Assembly (NCBI GenBank): GCA_002840535.1
Contig: PHBH01000010.1
Location: forward strand, 248,001 to 312,000
Length of the DNA stretch: 64,000 nt
Direction: 5' to 3'
Source of the DNA: Deltaproteobacteria bacterium HGW-Deltaproteobacteria-15
GTDB lineage: Bacteria > Desulfobacterota > DSM-4660 > Desulfatiglandales > HGW-15
Shown: positions 1 through 7,918 of the stretch, one piece after another
Layout: each line of letters starts with the position of its first letter
Position numbering within the stretch: the first letter of the stretch is position 1
Program-made: the position numbers and the translations under genes
Notes under the pieces: generated by a model
What the model was told of the DNA's origin: nothing
Seen by the model: only the letters and a program-made list of their open reading frames with translations
Databases searched by the model: none

Positions 1-29
1 ATGGATTATTGTTTCATAGAGTGAAATTA

Positions 30-854
30 ATGACGGACAGGAACAACCCCGGTTTTTTTAACAGGTCACTTGAAAGGGCTCTGCAAATCCTCTGCACTTT
101 CAACATAGAGATGCAGACCTTTACCCTGGACCAGCTCTCCAAGGCGGTCGGTTTGCCAAAACCGACTGTCTTCAGATTGTGTTCGACTCTCACGACCTAC
201 AACTTCCTGAGGTATGATTCCGGAACCAAACAGTATTCTCTCGGAATGAGGCTCTTCGAACTGGGAGGGGTTGTCCTGAGCTCTTTCTCGCTGAGAAAGG
301 TCACTTCCCCTTATGCGGAGCAGTTGCAGGTCAGAGTGGGAAAAACAACTCTCCTCGGGATCCTCAGGGACGAGGAGCTCGTCTACATCGACAAGAAAGA
401 AGATCCTCGCAAGGATATCCGATTTGCCTCCCATATCGGACACCGGAGGCCTCCCTATTTCGGGATGCTCGGTCATGTGCTCATGGCCCATCTCCCTGAG
501 AGTGAGGTGGACCGACTGCTCAACAAACGTCCGTTGATTCCGCTCACCAGAAAGACCATCACGAACGTGAAGGAGTTCAAAAAGAGGCTCAAGGAGATCC
601 GTGAGCAGGGATATTACATCGATGAAGAAGAGGCCATCGAGGGGATCACAGGGATTGCTGCGCCCATCATGGACTTTACGGGGAGCGTCGTTGCGGCAAT
701 CGGAGTGGGATTCATCTCTTCCTCTGTCTCAAGAAAGGAAATAGGAACAATCAGGAACGAGGTGACGAAAACGGCACGGAACATCTCGGATGAACTGGGC
801 CATTATGAAAACAATCGCCCCGCCGGCCCGGCGGCTTTTCGAAAAGAGCGTTGA
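30..854 (+). CDS. IclR-family transcriptional regulator
   Basis: A DNA-binding regulator of catabolic genes. The N-terminal winged helix (about residues 10-70, with the recognition region GLPKPTVFRLCSTL) is followed by the IclR effector domain, which includes the typical GITGIAAPIMD and AAIGVGF segments near the C terminus. I chose the ATG at 30; a TTG at 9 is in frame and the frame stays open to the window edge, so a longer form is possible. It lies 46 bases upstream of a flavin oxidoreductase and an aryl-acid ligase on the same strand and is the obvious candidate regulator for them. The effector cannot be read from the sequence, but IclR proteins next to aromatic or acyl-CoA genes usually sense a pathway acid. 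Confidence 0.88.
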   Translation: MTDRNNPGFFNRSLERALQILCTFNIEMQTFTLDQLSKAVGLPKPTVFRLCSTLTTYNFLRYDSGTKQYSLGMRLFELGGVVLSSFSLRKVTSPYAEQLQVRVGKTTLLGILRDEELVYIDKKEDPRKDIRFASHIGHRRPPYFGMLGHVLMAHLPESEVDRLLNKRPLIPLTRKTITNVKEFKKRLKEIREQGYYIDEEEAIEGITGIAAPIMDFTGSVVAAIGVGFISSSVSRKEIGTIRNEVTKTARNISDELGHYENNRPAGPAAFRKER

Positions 855-900
855 CGTTGCTCCGGCAGAAGCAATGAACCGATCACACGGAGATGAGACT

Positions 901-2082
901 ATGAAATATGAAAAATTGTTCTCAAAGATCGCCATGAGGAACGTTACCTTTCCGAATCGGGTGATGCGGACATCCATGGTTTCCGGTCTCACGACCCAGG
1001 AAGGTGCGGTAACGGAGAATCTTATCCAGAGGTACCAGAGGGAAGCGAAGGGGGGAGTCGGCGCCATCGTTGTGGAGGCTGCGGTAATTATCCCTTCCAA
1101 GAGCCCGTTCAATCTTCGGATCAGCAGCGACGAATTTGTTCCCGGTCTCGCCGGCGTTGTGCAGGGGATTCAGGACGTCAACAAGGAGGTAGGGATAGGG
1201 ATTCAGATCATGCAGCATTTGAAGCTCGCCAAGTCCGGGTGGAGGCAGAAGGTGGAAGACTTCAAGAGAGAGGACCTGCCTCAGATCGTAGAAAACCATG
1301 TGGCGGCTGCAAAACGAGCGGTGGATGCGGGATTCCATTTTATAGAACTTCACATGGCCCATGCATACGTGCTGTCCTCCTTCCTTTCCCGTTCAAACAC
1401 GAGAGCGGATGAATATGGAGGCACGCTGAAAAACCGCATGAGACTGCCCATGGAGGTGTATCAGGCGGTGCGAGGACTTGTGGGTGAGAACTATCCTCTG
1501 GGGATTCGGATCAACGGCGAGGACTTCTGTGTGTCCGGGAACACTCTGGCCCAGAGCGCCGCCATCGCCCGGAAGTTTGCGGAGTCGGGGGTCGATTACA
1601 TCAGCGTTTCTGCGGGCAGCCGATTCGAAGATGCCCTCACGCCGGCGCCGGAAAACCCGCCGGATCCCATGTCCGGATACAGCGGCCACAGAATGAGCCC
1701 CTGGCACTGGTGGCCGGACGGAACTCACGTCTATCTTGCCGAAGGAATCAGGGATGCGGTGAGGGCGGCCGGTTTCAACACGCCGATCATCACCGCGGGA
1801 AAGATCAGAGAACCCTCGCATGCCGAACGCATCCTTCAGCAGGAAAAGGCGGACATGATCGGGCTTTGCCGCGCCCTTCTGTGCGATCCGGATTGGCCTG
1901 TGAAAGCAAAGGAAGGGAGAGAAAAGGAACTGGTCCGCTGCATGGCCTGCAACTGGTGCCTTGAGGCCGACTCAAGGTACGAAAAGGTGAACTGCAACCG
2001 CTGGCCCGAGGGAAACCTCAACGCACCGGACCCTTTTCTGCCGAGCGGCGCCCGTACGGTGAAGATCAAGAAGGAAGGCTGA
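901..2082 (+). CDS. Old-yellow-enzyme-type flavin oxidoreductase with a 4Fe-4S site and no NAD domain
   Basis: An FMN-binding TIM-barrel oxidoreductase of the 2,4-dienoyl-CoA reductase/enoate reductase branch. The HMAH active-site segment and the following DEYGG motif lie around residues 150-170. Cysteines 347, 350, 353 and 365 (CMACNWC followed by VNC) form the usual 4Fe-4S binding pattern of this branch. Full-length relatives have about 650 residues and carry FAD and NAD(P)H domains after the barrel; this one stops at 393, so it needs a separate electron donor. The ATG at 901 follows GGAG by about ten bases and matches the family N terminus; the same frame is open from 790. It probably reduces an unsaturated acyl-CoA or ring intermediate made with its ligase and dehydrogenase neighbours. 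Confidence 0.85.
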   Translation: MKYEKLFSKIAMRNVTFPNRVMRTSMVSGLTTQEGAVTENLIQRYQREAKGGVGAIVVEAAVIIPSKSPFNLRISSDEFVPGLAGVVQGIQDVNKEVGIGIQIMQHLKLAKSGWRQKVEDFKREDLPQIVENHVAAAKRAVDAGFHFIELHMAHAYVLSSFLSRSNTRADEYGGTLKNRMRLPMEVYQAVRGLVGENYPLGIRINGEDFCVSGNTLAQSAAIARKFAESGVDYISVSAGSRFEDALTPAPENPPDPMSGYSGHRMSPWHWWPDGTHVYLAEGIRDAVRAAGFNTPIITAGKIREPSHAERILQQEKADMIGLCRALLCDPDWPVKAKEGREKELVRCMACNWCLEADSRYEKVNCNRWPEGNLNAPDPFLPSGARTVKIKKEG

Positions 2083-2131
2083 TACGAAGCATGAGAAACC
2101 TGCACCAGGTGTCTGGAAACGGATTGCCGAT

Positions 2132-3790
2132 TTGGAGATTGCGGTGAGCGAGAGCGTGATTCCCGTACACAGAGAGGAGGATGTTCGGAGATACAGCAGG
2201 AACAGGTGGTGGCTTGGCCTAACCCTGGGAGACATATTGGACAGATTTGCCGATGTCTTTCCGGACAAGGAAGCCGTCGTGGACGGAAAGGTGAGGCTTA
2301 CCGGCCAAGAAGTCAGAGAAGGAGCAGATCGTTTTGCGGCGGGTCTTCTCCGATTGGGTATCGAGAAGGGAGAGTGTGTGCTTCTCCAACTCCCGAACTG
2401 GGCCGAGTATGTGATCGCCTACTTCGCCATGCAGAAAATCGGCGTGGTGCCCGTGATCCTGATCTCAGGGTACAAGCAGCTGGAGGTGAGCCACATCGCC
2501 CGCCTTACCGAGGCAAAGGCATGGGTCGTGCCGGACGTCTACCGGAAGATCGATTACCGATCTTTCATGGACGAGGTGAAAGAAAAGAACCCGCAGCTGA
2601 AACACCTGATCTCCGTTCGGGCGCAGGACCCCGGGCCGCCGTTCACTGCTTCCCTGGAAGATCTTCTCCATCACGAAGTGAACGAGAACGATCGGCGGCT
2701 GATCGATCGGAGGAGGCCCGAACCTTTCGCCGTGGCCCATGTGCTCCCTTCAGGAGGGACCACGGGGCTGCCGAAGGGGATTCCCAGGACTCACTGTGAT
2801 TACATCTGCAATGTAGAGTTCCAACATAAGGGCTGGGAAATGAATCCGGGGGATGTGGCGCTGATTGCCGTGCCCGTAGGCCACAACCTGGCATTGCTGA
2901 ATGTTGTCGGATCCATGCTTTTCGGCTTCAAGCTGGTTCTGGCTGACTCCACCAGACCTGCGGATATCTGCGGTTTGATTCAATCCGAGAAGGTCACCTA
3001 TATGCCCGCGGTGCCGAGCCTTGTCAAACGGATCATCGAAATGGAGGAGTTGCGAAGCTTTGATCTTCGTTCGCTCAAGAAGATCGCAGCGGGAGGTGAA
3101 CCGAGCACACCGGATTTGATCAGGAAAGTTCATGAAAGGCTGGATAGCGCCTACATCGTGGAATTTGGAATGAGCGAGGGTTTGCTCTGCCGGACACGCT
3201 TGAACGATGAAATTGAAACGATCTGCAGCAGTGTGGGAAATCCTTGTTGTCCTTATGAGGAAGTGAGAATCCTGGATGAGAAAGGGAATTCCCTGCCGAT
3301 CGACCGCGACGGAGAACTGGCAGTCAAAGGCCCGGGAATATTTGCAGGTTACCTCAAGAATCCCGAAGAAAACAGGAAGAGCTTCACTCATGACGGTTTC
3401 TTCAGAACCGGTGATCAGGCTCGAATCGACGAGCGCGGGTACTTGAAGATCACCGGAAGAATCAAGGACCTTATTATTCGAGGCGGGGAGAACATCAGCC
3501 CTGCACAGGTGGAGGATATCCTCTGTGCTCACCCCGGGGTCGCAGACGCTGCTGTCATAGGCATCCCGGACAAGGATTTGGGCGAGCGCGTTTGCGCGTT
3601 TGTGAGGCCGGCGGATGGAATCATGCTGAACCCCGAGGAGATCAAGTCGTTTATGGAGGCAAAGGGAGCCTCGAAGCTTCTGATACCCGAAATCTTCGAG
3701 TTTGTGGACACCTTGCCGATGACTGAAGCCGGAAAGCATGACAAGAAAGCTTTGAGAAACTTCATGAAAAACAGGGAAACAGCTGGCTGA
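2132..3790 (+). CDS. AMP-dependent aryl-acid ligase, DhbE-like
   Basis: Activates a carboxylic acid to an acyl-adenylate and then, presumably, to the CoA thioester. The ATP-binding signature SGGTTGLPKGIPRTH near residue 210 is the form typical of 2,3-dihydroxybenzoate-AMP ligases, and the HN pair (PVGHNLALLN) sits where DhbE contacts the 2-hydroxyl of its aromatic substrate. The adenylation motif GFFRTGDQA, the GRIKDLIIRGG hinge and the C-terminal catalytic lysine region (PMTEAGKHDKK) are all present. The start is uncertain: TTG at 2132 and GTG at 2144 and 2156 are in frame and no ATG fits. A hydroxylated aromatic acid as substrate is inferred from family resemblance. A second DhbE-like ligase is at 6121-7779. 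Confidence 0.88.
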   Translation: MEIAVSESVIPVHREEDVRRYSRNRWWLGLTLGDILDRFADVFPDKEAVVDGKVRLTGQEVREGADRFAAGLLRLGIEKGECVLLQLPNWAEYVIAYFAMQKIGVVPVILISGYKQLEVSHIARLTEAKAWVVPDVYRKIDYRSFMDEVKEKNPQLKHLISVRAQDPGPPFTASLEDLLHHEVNENDRRLIDRRRPEPFAVAHVLPSGGTTGLPKGIPRTHCDYICNVEFQHKGWEMNPGDVALIAVPVGHNLALLNVVGSMLFGFKLVLADSTRPADICGLIQSEKVTYMPAVPSLVKRIIEMEELRSFDLRSLKKIAAGGEPSTPDLIRKVHERLDSAYIVEFGMSEGLLCRTRLNDEIETICSSVGNPCCPYEEVRILDEKGNSLPIDRDGELAVKGPGIFAGYLKNPEENRKSFTHDGFFRTGDQARIDERGYLKITGRIKDLIIRGGENISPAQVEDILCAHPGVADAAVIGIPDKDLGERVCAFVRPADGIMLNPEEIKSFMEAKGASKLLIPEIFEFVDTLPMTEAGKHDKKALRNFMKNRETAG

Positions 3791-3855
3791 CAGCTGAAGT
3801 CTTACCGGGTCGTTTAACCGAAATTCTCTGAAGAAATCGTCGTTTCGAACGGAGT

Positions 3856-3964
3856 GAGAAATCCAATGCGAAGCATTGTCCCGAACACAGTGAGGGATCT
3901 TTCCCAGACGCGAAGAGATCCTTCACTTCGCTCAGGATGACTTGCTGTGCAAGGCAGATCTCTC
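3856..3964 (+). repeat. Dispersed repeat, copy 1 (about 109 bp)
   Basis: A non-coding element between the aryl-acid ligase and the dehydrogenase. It matches, in opposite orientation, the sequence at 34927-35033 at roughly 84 percent by eye, including the shared blocks GCGAAGCATTGTCC and GCTCAGGATGACTTGCT. Read in one frame on the minus strand it gives the phrase SHPERSEG, which appears as a false peptide in many environmental deltaproteobacterial assemblies. The gap 3791-4053 holds nothing else that I recognise. Confidence 0.75.
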
Positions 3965-4053
3965 CCGCAGTTTATCCCGTGCGAGACACGGGATCGCGAT
4001 GACAGCCTGATTACGTTACACGACACTGGGAGCGGACAAGAAAGGAGAGCGGC

Positions 4054-4905
4054 ATGGAACCCAAAAAACTTGGAATACTGGGACTTGGTCAGATGGGGGC
4101 GGGGATCGCCCAGGTCTTTGCCCAGTCCGGGTACGAGGTAATTGCGGTCGGTACGGCTCCGGAGAGGATCGAGAAGAGCCTCAAGGGGATTCGGAAGAGA
4201 CTCGCCGGCAGGGTCGAAAAGGGAAAGATGACCCAGGCTGAGATGGATGCGGTCATGGGCAGGATCAAGACCAGCACAAAGATCACGGATCTTGCGGATT
4301 GCGACATTGTGGAAGAGTCCGTGCCGGAGAATCTTGAAGTGAAGAAGAAGCTCTTCTCGGAGCTCGACAGGATCTGTAAGCCGGAGACCATTTTCGGAAC
4401 CAATACCTCCGGGCTGTCTGTAACGGACATGGCGGCTGCGACCAAACGAGGGGATAGACTGATCGGCATGCATTTCCACAATCCTGCGCCCGTCATGCAG
4501 CTCCTGGAGTTGGTCAGGACGATCATGACAAGCCCGGAGACCGTGGAGACGGCGAAGAAATGGGGCGCAACTCTGGGAAAGACGGTGGTCGTTGCGCCCG
4601 ACGTGGGAGGCTTCATCGTGACGCGCCTGTTTACCCCTTTCCTCCTGGGGGCGGTCAGGATGCTCGAGGCAGGAATCGCCACACGGGAGGAGATAGACAT
4701 TTCCATGAAAATGGCCGTGAACCATCCAATGGGACCACTGGAGGTCATCGACTTCATTGGGCTGGACACCGAGCTCTCCATTGCCGAATCTCTGTACGAA
4801 GAGACCCGGGAAGTCAAGTACGCGCCGCCGCTTCTGCTCAGGAAGATGGTGACCGCGGGGTGGCTCGGGAGGAAATCGGGGAGGGGCTTTTATGAGTACA
4901 AATAA
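4054..4905 (+). CDS. 3-hydroxyacyl-CoA dehydrogenase (single domain, Hbd type)
   Basis: Oxidises a 3-hydroxyacyl-CoA to the 3-ketoacyl-CoA with NAD(P), or runs in reverse. The Rossmann motif GLGQMGAG is at residues 10-17. Ser119 (NTS), His140 (GMHFHNP) and Glu152 match the catalytic residues of clostridial 3-hydroxybutyryl-CoA dehydrogenases. The conserved Asn that normally follows (Asn188 in the clostridial enzymes, in GFVVNR) is Thr190 here (GFIVTR), an unusual change in the active site. The C-terminal helical domain with NHPMGPLE is complete and the length is normal. The ATG follows GAAAGGAGAGCGGC. It probably serves beta-oxidation of a ring-cleavage or side-chain product together with the upstream ligase and flavin enzyme. 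Confidence 0.9.
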   Translation: MEPKKLGILGLGQMGAGIAQVFAQSGYEVIAVGTAPERIEKSLKGIRKRLAGRVEKGKMTQAEMDAVMGRIKTSTKITDLADCDIVEESVPENLEVKKKLFSELDRICKPETIFGTNTSGLSVTDMAAATKRGDRLIGMHFHNPAPVMQLLELVRTIMTSPETVETAKKWGATLGKTVVVAPDVGGFIVTRLFTPFLLGAVRMLEAGIATREEIDISMKMAVNHPMGPLEVIDFIGLDTELSIAESLYEETREVKYAPPLLLRKMVTAGWLGRKSGRGFYEYK

Positions 4906-4917
4906 GAGTGTTCCTGA

Positions 4918-5097
4918 GAAGCTCTTGAGACCGATATGATGACGGTGAGAGGCCCCATCAAGTTCAGACCGAACGGGACCGCCGTCATCGATTATGGTCT
5001 CAGGCAGTGGCAGAACGGGGTAAACACGCTGATATGGCCGCCCAATGCAACCAAGAACAAGGTAGTGCTTGCGGAGCCTTGGGATAAGAGGAAGTAG
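4918..5097 (+). pseudogene. Remnant: C-terminal 59 residues of a LivK-type substrate-binding protein
   Basis: An open frame that begins just after a stop and ends in TAG reads ETDMMTVRGPIKF, then YGLRQWQNG and AEPWDKRK. This is the characteristic C terminus of periplasmic branched-chain amino-acid-type binding proteins (TVRGPIKF, then RQWQ and PPWDKR). The first 300 or more residues are missing, so it is a decayed relic. It differs from the intact LivK at 53480-54760, so it is not a recent copy of that gene. It lies immediately after the dehydrogenase and suggests that the catabolic cluster once carried its own uptake system. Confidence 0.7.
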
Positions 5098-5469
5098 CTC
5101 GCGATCTTTGCAGTCAGCCTGATCAAAACCCGATGTAACTCCCCCCGCTCCCACTTAAATCCAAGAGGGTGAGAAGTCTATCAGGCTTAACAGAACGAAC
5201 GGAAGGAAGCAGGATTCTCGACCTCTTCTTAATCTGAGGTCGAGAATCTGTCCTGCACGGATCAAGCGAGGGCAAAATATCCAGACATGCGCGAGGCGTT
5301 CGCGGTCAACGAGGAGATCCCAAAGCACTCCTTTATAGGAGAGTGGGATCCACCCGATTTCTTTGTCCCACTGGGCAAATCTTGGTGACTCAGGTTGTGG
5401 AAAAACATCTTGCTTGTCTCAGGCGGGTTGGTTAAAGTATTACAATATCACGATCGATGGAGAAACAGT
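5098..5469. other. Intergenic scar with a 13-bp inverted repeat
   Basis: No gene is recognisable here. A perfect inverted repeat with arms at 5213-5225 and 5236-5248 (GATTCTCGACCTC and its complement, 10-base loop) could form a hairpin; it has no U-tract, so a terminator is doubtful. A short plus-strand frame from about 5236 to 5388 (ending FFVPLGKSW) has no start and no relative that I know, and may be another gene remnant. Together with the LivK relic it marks a deletion or insertion scar before the toxin-antitoxin pair. Confidence 0.4.
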
Positions 5470-5676
5470 ATGGAGGCGGTGAAAATATCACCTAAGTACC
5501 AAGTGGTCATACCCAAGAAGATCAGAGAATCCTTGGGCCTCGCTCCCGGACAGAAGGTGCAAATGGTTGCGTACGGAGACAGGATTGAAATGATCCCCGT
5601 AAAGAGAATTTCCGATATGAAGGGGTTTCTGAAAGGGATAGAAACGACAATAGAAAGAGAAGCCGATAGGGTATGA
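5470..5676 (+). CDS. AbrB/SpoVT-type antitoxin (VapB-like)
   Basis: A 68-residue protein with the swapped-hairpin AbrB fold: VKISPKYQVVIPKKIRESLG followed by PGQKVQMVAYGDRIEMIPV. The C-terminal 20 residues (MKGFLKGIE onward) would be the toxin-binding tail. It neutralises the PIN-domain toxin encoded next, whose start codon overlaps its stop codon in an ATGA arrangement, so the two are translated together. VapB-type antitoxins usually bind their own promoter with the toxin, so autoregulation is likely. The ATG at 5470 fits the domain boundary; the frame is open further upstream from 5395 but without family similarity. Confidence 0.85.
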   Translation: MEAVKISPKYQVVIPKKIRESLGLAPGQKVQMVAYGDRIEMIPVKRISDMKGFLKGIETTIEREADRV

Positions 5677-6050
5677 ACATAGTAGATTCATCCGGATGGC
5701 TTGAATATTTTGCCGATGGTCCGAATGCGCTTTTTTTCTTTCGGCCATTGAAGAACACATCTGAACTTCTTGTTCCCACTATTTCGATTTATGAAGTGTT
5801 CAAAAGCATTTTACGCCAGCGGGATGAGTCAGCGGCCATTCAGGCCGTCGCCCTCATGCAACAGGGTTTCGTAGTGAACCTTTCATCAAATCTGTCCATG
5901 ATGGCAGCAAAGATCAGCCTCGAATACAGCCTGCCCATGGCGGACAGCATCATTCTGGCCACGGGACGGCGCCACGGCGCGACTATCTGGACTCAAGACT
6001 CCGATTTCGAAGGTCTGGAGGGCGTGCAATACACTCCCAAAAAGAAGTGA
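5673..6050 (+). CDS. PIN-domain ribonuclease toxin (VapC-like)
   Basis: A 125-residue PIN-domain RNase, the toxin of a type II pair with the gene just upstream. The acidic residues that bind the catalytic metal are all present: Asp5 (VDSSGW), Glu41 (IYEVFK), Asp91 (MADSIILATG) and Asp109 (WTQDSDF). It overlaps the antitoxin gene by four bases. The length is typical and nothing suggests inactivation. VapC toxins cleave tRNA or rRNA; the target of this one cannot be read from the sequence. The pair lies between a gene-remnant scar and a catabolic gene cluster, a usual position for such modules. Confidence 0.87.
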   Translation: MNIVDSSGWLEYFADGPNALFFFRPLKNTSELLVPTISIYEVFKSILRQRDESAAIQAVALMQQGFVVNLSSNLSMMAAKISLEYSLPMADSIILATGRRHGATIWTQDSDFEGLEGVQYTPKKK

Positions 6051-6120
6051 ATTTGCCTGTCAACTCCCGAGGCGAGAGTACGGAGGCGAATGGAGCCGGA
6101 ACCATTATCCCTCAGGTGGA

Positions 6121-7779
6121 CTAAAGGGTTTTCAGTTTTTCAGCGATCATTCTTCTCAGTTCTTTCTTGTCTATTTTCCCGACCTTCGTCATTGGAAGCT
6201 CAGCGAGCAGTTCCACTCTCTCGGGCAGTTTGAAGACCGCAATATGCCTCTGTTTCCTGAGGAAGCCGGTCAGATCCTCCAGAGTCAACGGCTGGTTCCC
6301 CTTGGTGATAACGAAGGCGCACCCCTTCTCCCCCAGCACGGGATCGGGCATGGCAACGAAGGCGCAATTCTCCACCAGAGGGTGGGCGAGGATATGGTTT
6401 TCGACCTCCTCTGCGCTGATCTTCTCCGCACCCCTGTTGATGGTGTCCTTGATCCGACCTTCCACCGTCACGTAACGCCCCCTGTAGATCCTCGCTACAT
6501 CGCCGGTCCTGTAAAAACCATCTTTGGTGAACGCCCTTTTATTGTACTCGGGGGAGTTGTAATACCCTCGAATGGTGTAGGGGCCTCTGACCAGGAGTTC
6601 TCCCGGTTCTCCGGCCGGGACCTCTTTGTCGTTTTCATCGACAATCCTGATTTCGTCGTCCTCCTCGAACATGGGGGCGCCCTGGGTGTTCAAGAGCAGA
6701 TCCTCGGGATCTCCCTTCCTGGACCAGAAGAGCATGCCTTCACCCATGCCCAGGTTCTGGTGATAAGAACATCCAAGAACCGGCCCGACCTTCTTGGCCA
6801 CCTCGGGATTCAGTCGCGCACCGCCCGCGAGCACGGTTTCAAGGGAACTGATGTCGTACTTGTGTAATTCCCCCGACTCCATCCATCGGATCAGCAGTGC
6901 GGGAGGCGTGGGCATGATGGTGATCTTCTCTTCCTGTATCGCCTCCAGGACATCTTCCGTGCCGGTTGATGGGATGAGCACCACCTTGCCGCCGTTGTAC
7001 AGGGTGCCTGAAAGGCCGGGGCAGCACAGGGCGAAATTGTGACTGACCGGAATGGCGATCCCCATAACGGAGTTCATGGTCACATTCGTGATCTCAGCGG
7101 AGCGCTTAAAGTTCAGGGCATAATCGTTATGGGTCCGGGGGATAATCTTCGGAACCCCTGTTGTCCCCCCGGAGAGTTGAAAGACGGCAGGCTGGAGAGG
7201 GTCCGGCCGATATTGCTCGAGGGTTTCCAGGGAAACTCGTTCTTCAATCCTGTCGTGGAGAAGCTCGGTAATGGAGATGAAGTCCTTCTCCACAGGGTCG
7301 CCGGAGACAAAAGTGAATTCGAGATTCGGCTGCCTGCCCCGAATCCTCCTTGACAACTCCTGGTGTGAAAAACTCTTGTAGCCCGAGGGAACGGCATGAG
7401 CGCGTGCGTTGGTGAATTGAGCGAAGAAAGAGATCTCTGCATCCTGATGCGCAGGGAGGGAGGCTATCGGAATGATGCCCAGCTTCACGGCGGCAAAATA
7501 GCAGTAGACGAATTCCGGCTGATTGGGCAACTGCAGAATCATCCGGTCATAAGTCTTCAAACCGAGTCTTACAAAATGAAGGGCGAGGCGATTTACTCTC
7601 TCACCCAATTCACGGTAGGTGACCTGTTCCCCTCTGCATGACAGCGCCGTCCGGCCCCGGTACTTGCCGACGAACTCGTCGAATTCCTCACCAAGGGTTT
7701 TATCCACCCAATAACCCTTTTGCCGGTATTTCGTTACGAATGCTTCGGGGTAAGGGACAAAACCTTCCAGCATATCCAA
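6121..7779 (-). CDS. AMP-dependent aryl-acid ligase, DhbE-like (second copy type)
   Basis: A 552-residue adenylate-forming ligase, the same length as the enzyme at 2132-3790 but clearly diverged from it. The signature SGGTTGVPKIIPRTHNDY and the HN pair in IPVSHNFALCCPG again place it with the 2,3-dihydroxybenzoate/salicylate-type ligases. GFYRTGDVA, GRIKDTINRGAEKIS and the catalytic lysine region PMTKVGKIDKK are complete. The ATG at 7779 follows GAGG. It is the last of a minus-strand run that holds the molybdenum hydroxylase, the MoaD/MoeB pair and the UbiD decarboxylase, so it most likely activates the substrate or product of that pathway as a CoA ester. The exact acid is unknown. Confidence 0.88.
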   Translation of the reverse strand: MDMLEGFVPYPEAFVTKYRQKGYWVDKTLGEEFDEFVGKYRGRTALSCRGEQVTYRELGERVNRLALHFVRLGLKTYDRMILQLPNQPEFVYCYFAAVKLGIIPIASLPAHQDAEISFFAQFTNARAHAVPSGYKSFSHQELSRRIRGRQPNLEFTFVSGDPVEKDFISITELLHDRIEERVSLETLEQYRPDPLQPAVFQLSGGTTGVPKIIPRTHNDYALNFKRSAEITNVTMNSVMGIAIPVSHNFALCCPGLSGTLYNGGKVVLIPSTGTEDVLEAIQEEKITIMPTPPALLIRWMESGELHKYDISSLETVLAGGARLNPEVAKKVGPVLGCSYHQNLGMGEGMLFWSRKGDPEDLLLNTQGAPMFEEDDEIRIVDENDKEVPAGEPGELLVRGPYTIRGYYNSPEYNKRAFTKDGFYRTGDVARIYRGRYVTVEGRIKDTINRGAEKISAEEVENHILAHPLVENCAFVAMPDPVLGEKGCAFVITKGNQPLTLEDLTGFLRKQRHIAVFKLPERVELLAELPMTKVGKIDKKELRRMIAEKLKTL

Positions 7780-7796
7780 ACCTCGCTTTCTTCATC

Positions 7797-7918
7797 CATT
7801 CAGCATTCGACGTTGGACGTTCGATGTTCGACGCTCATTCGCTCTTCATCTTTTTCGTCCCTCGGCTCTTTCGCCGTTCTCTGACCTCTGATCTCTGACC
7901 TCTGACCTCTGGTCTTTT
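7797..7918. repeat. Cluster of short intergenic repeats (GTTGGACGTTC and GACCTCTGA families)
   Basis: Two repeat types abut here. At 7812-7839 is a GTTGGACGTTCGATGTTCG-type unit, also found near 18820-18854, 35721-35746 and 62036-62155. From about 7870 to 7918 is a tandem of CTCTGACCTCTGATCT units, seen again near 58740. The second type extends into the 3' end of the 2Fe-2S subunit gene and encodes its unusual tail. Confidence 0.65.

Noticed and set aside
3814-5154. A 446-codon open frame on the minus strand
   Set aside because: It lies against the dehydrogenase gene and dispersed repeat and encodes the false SHPERSEG phrase; no domain is visible.
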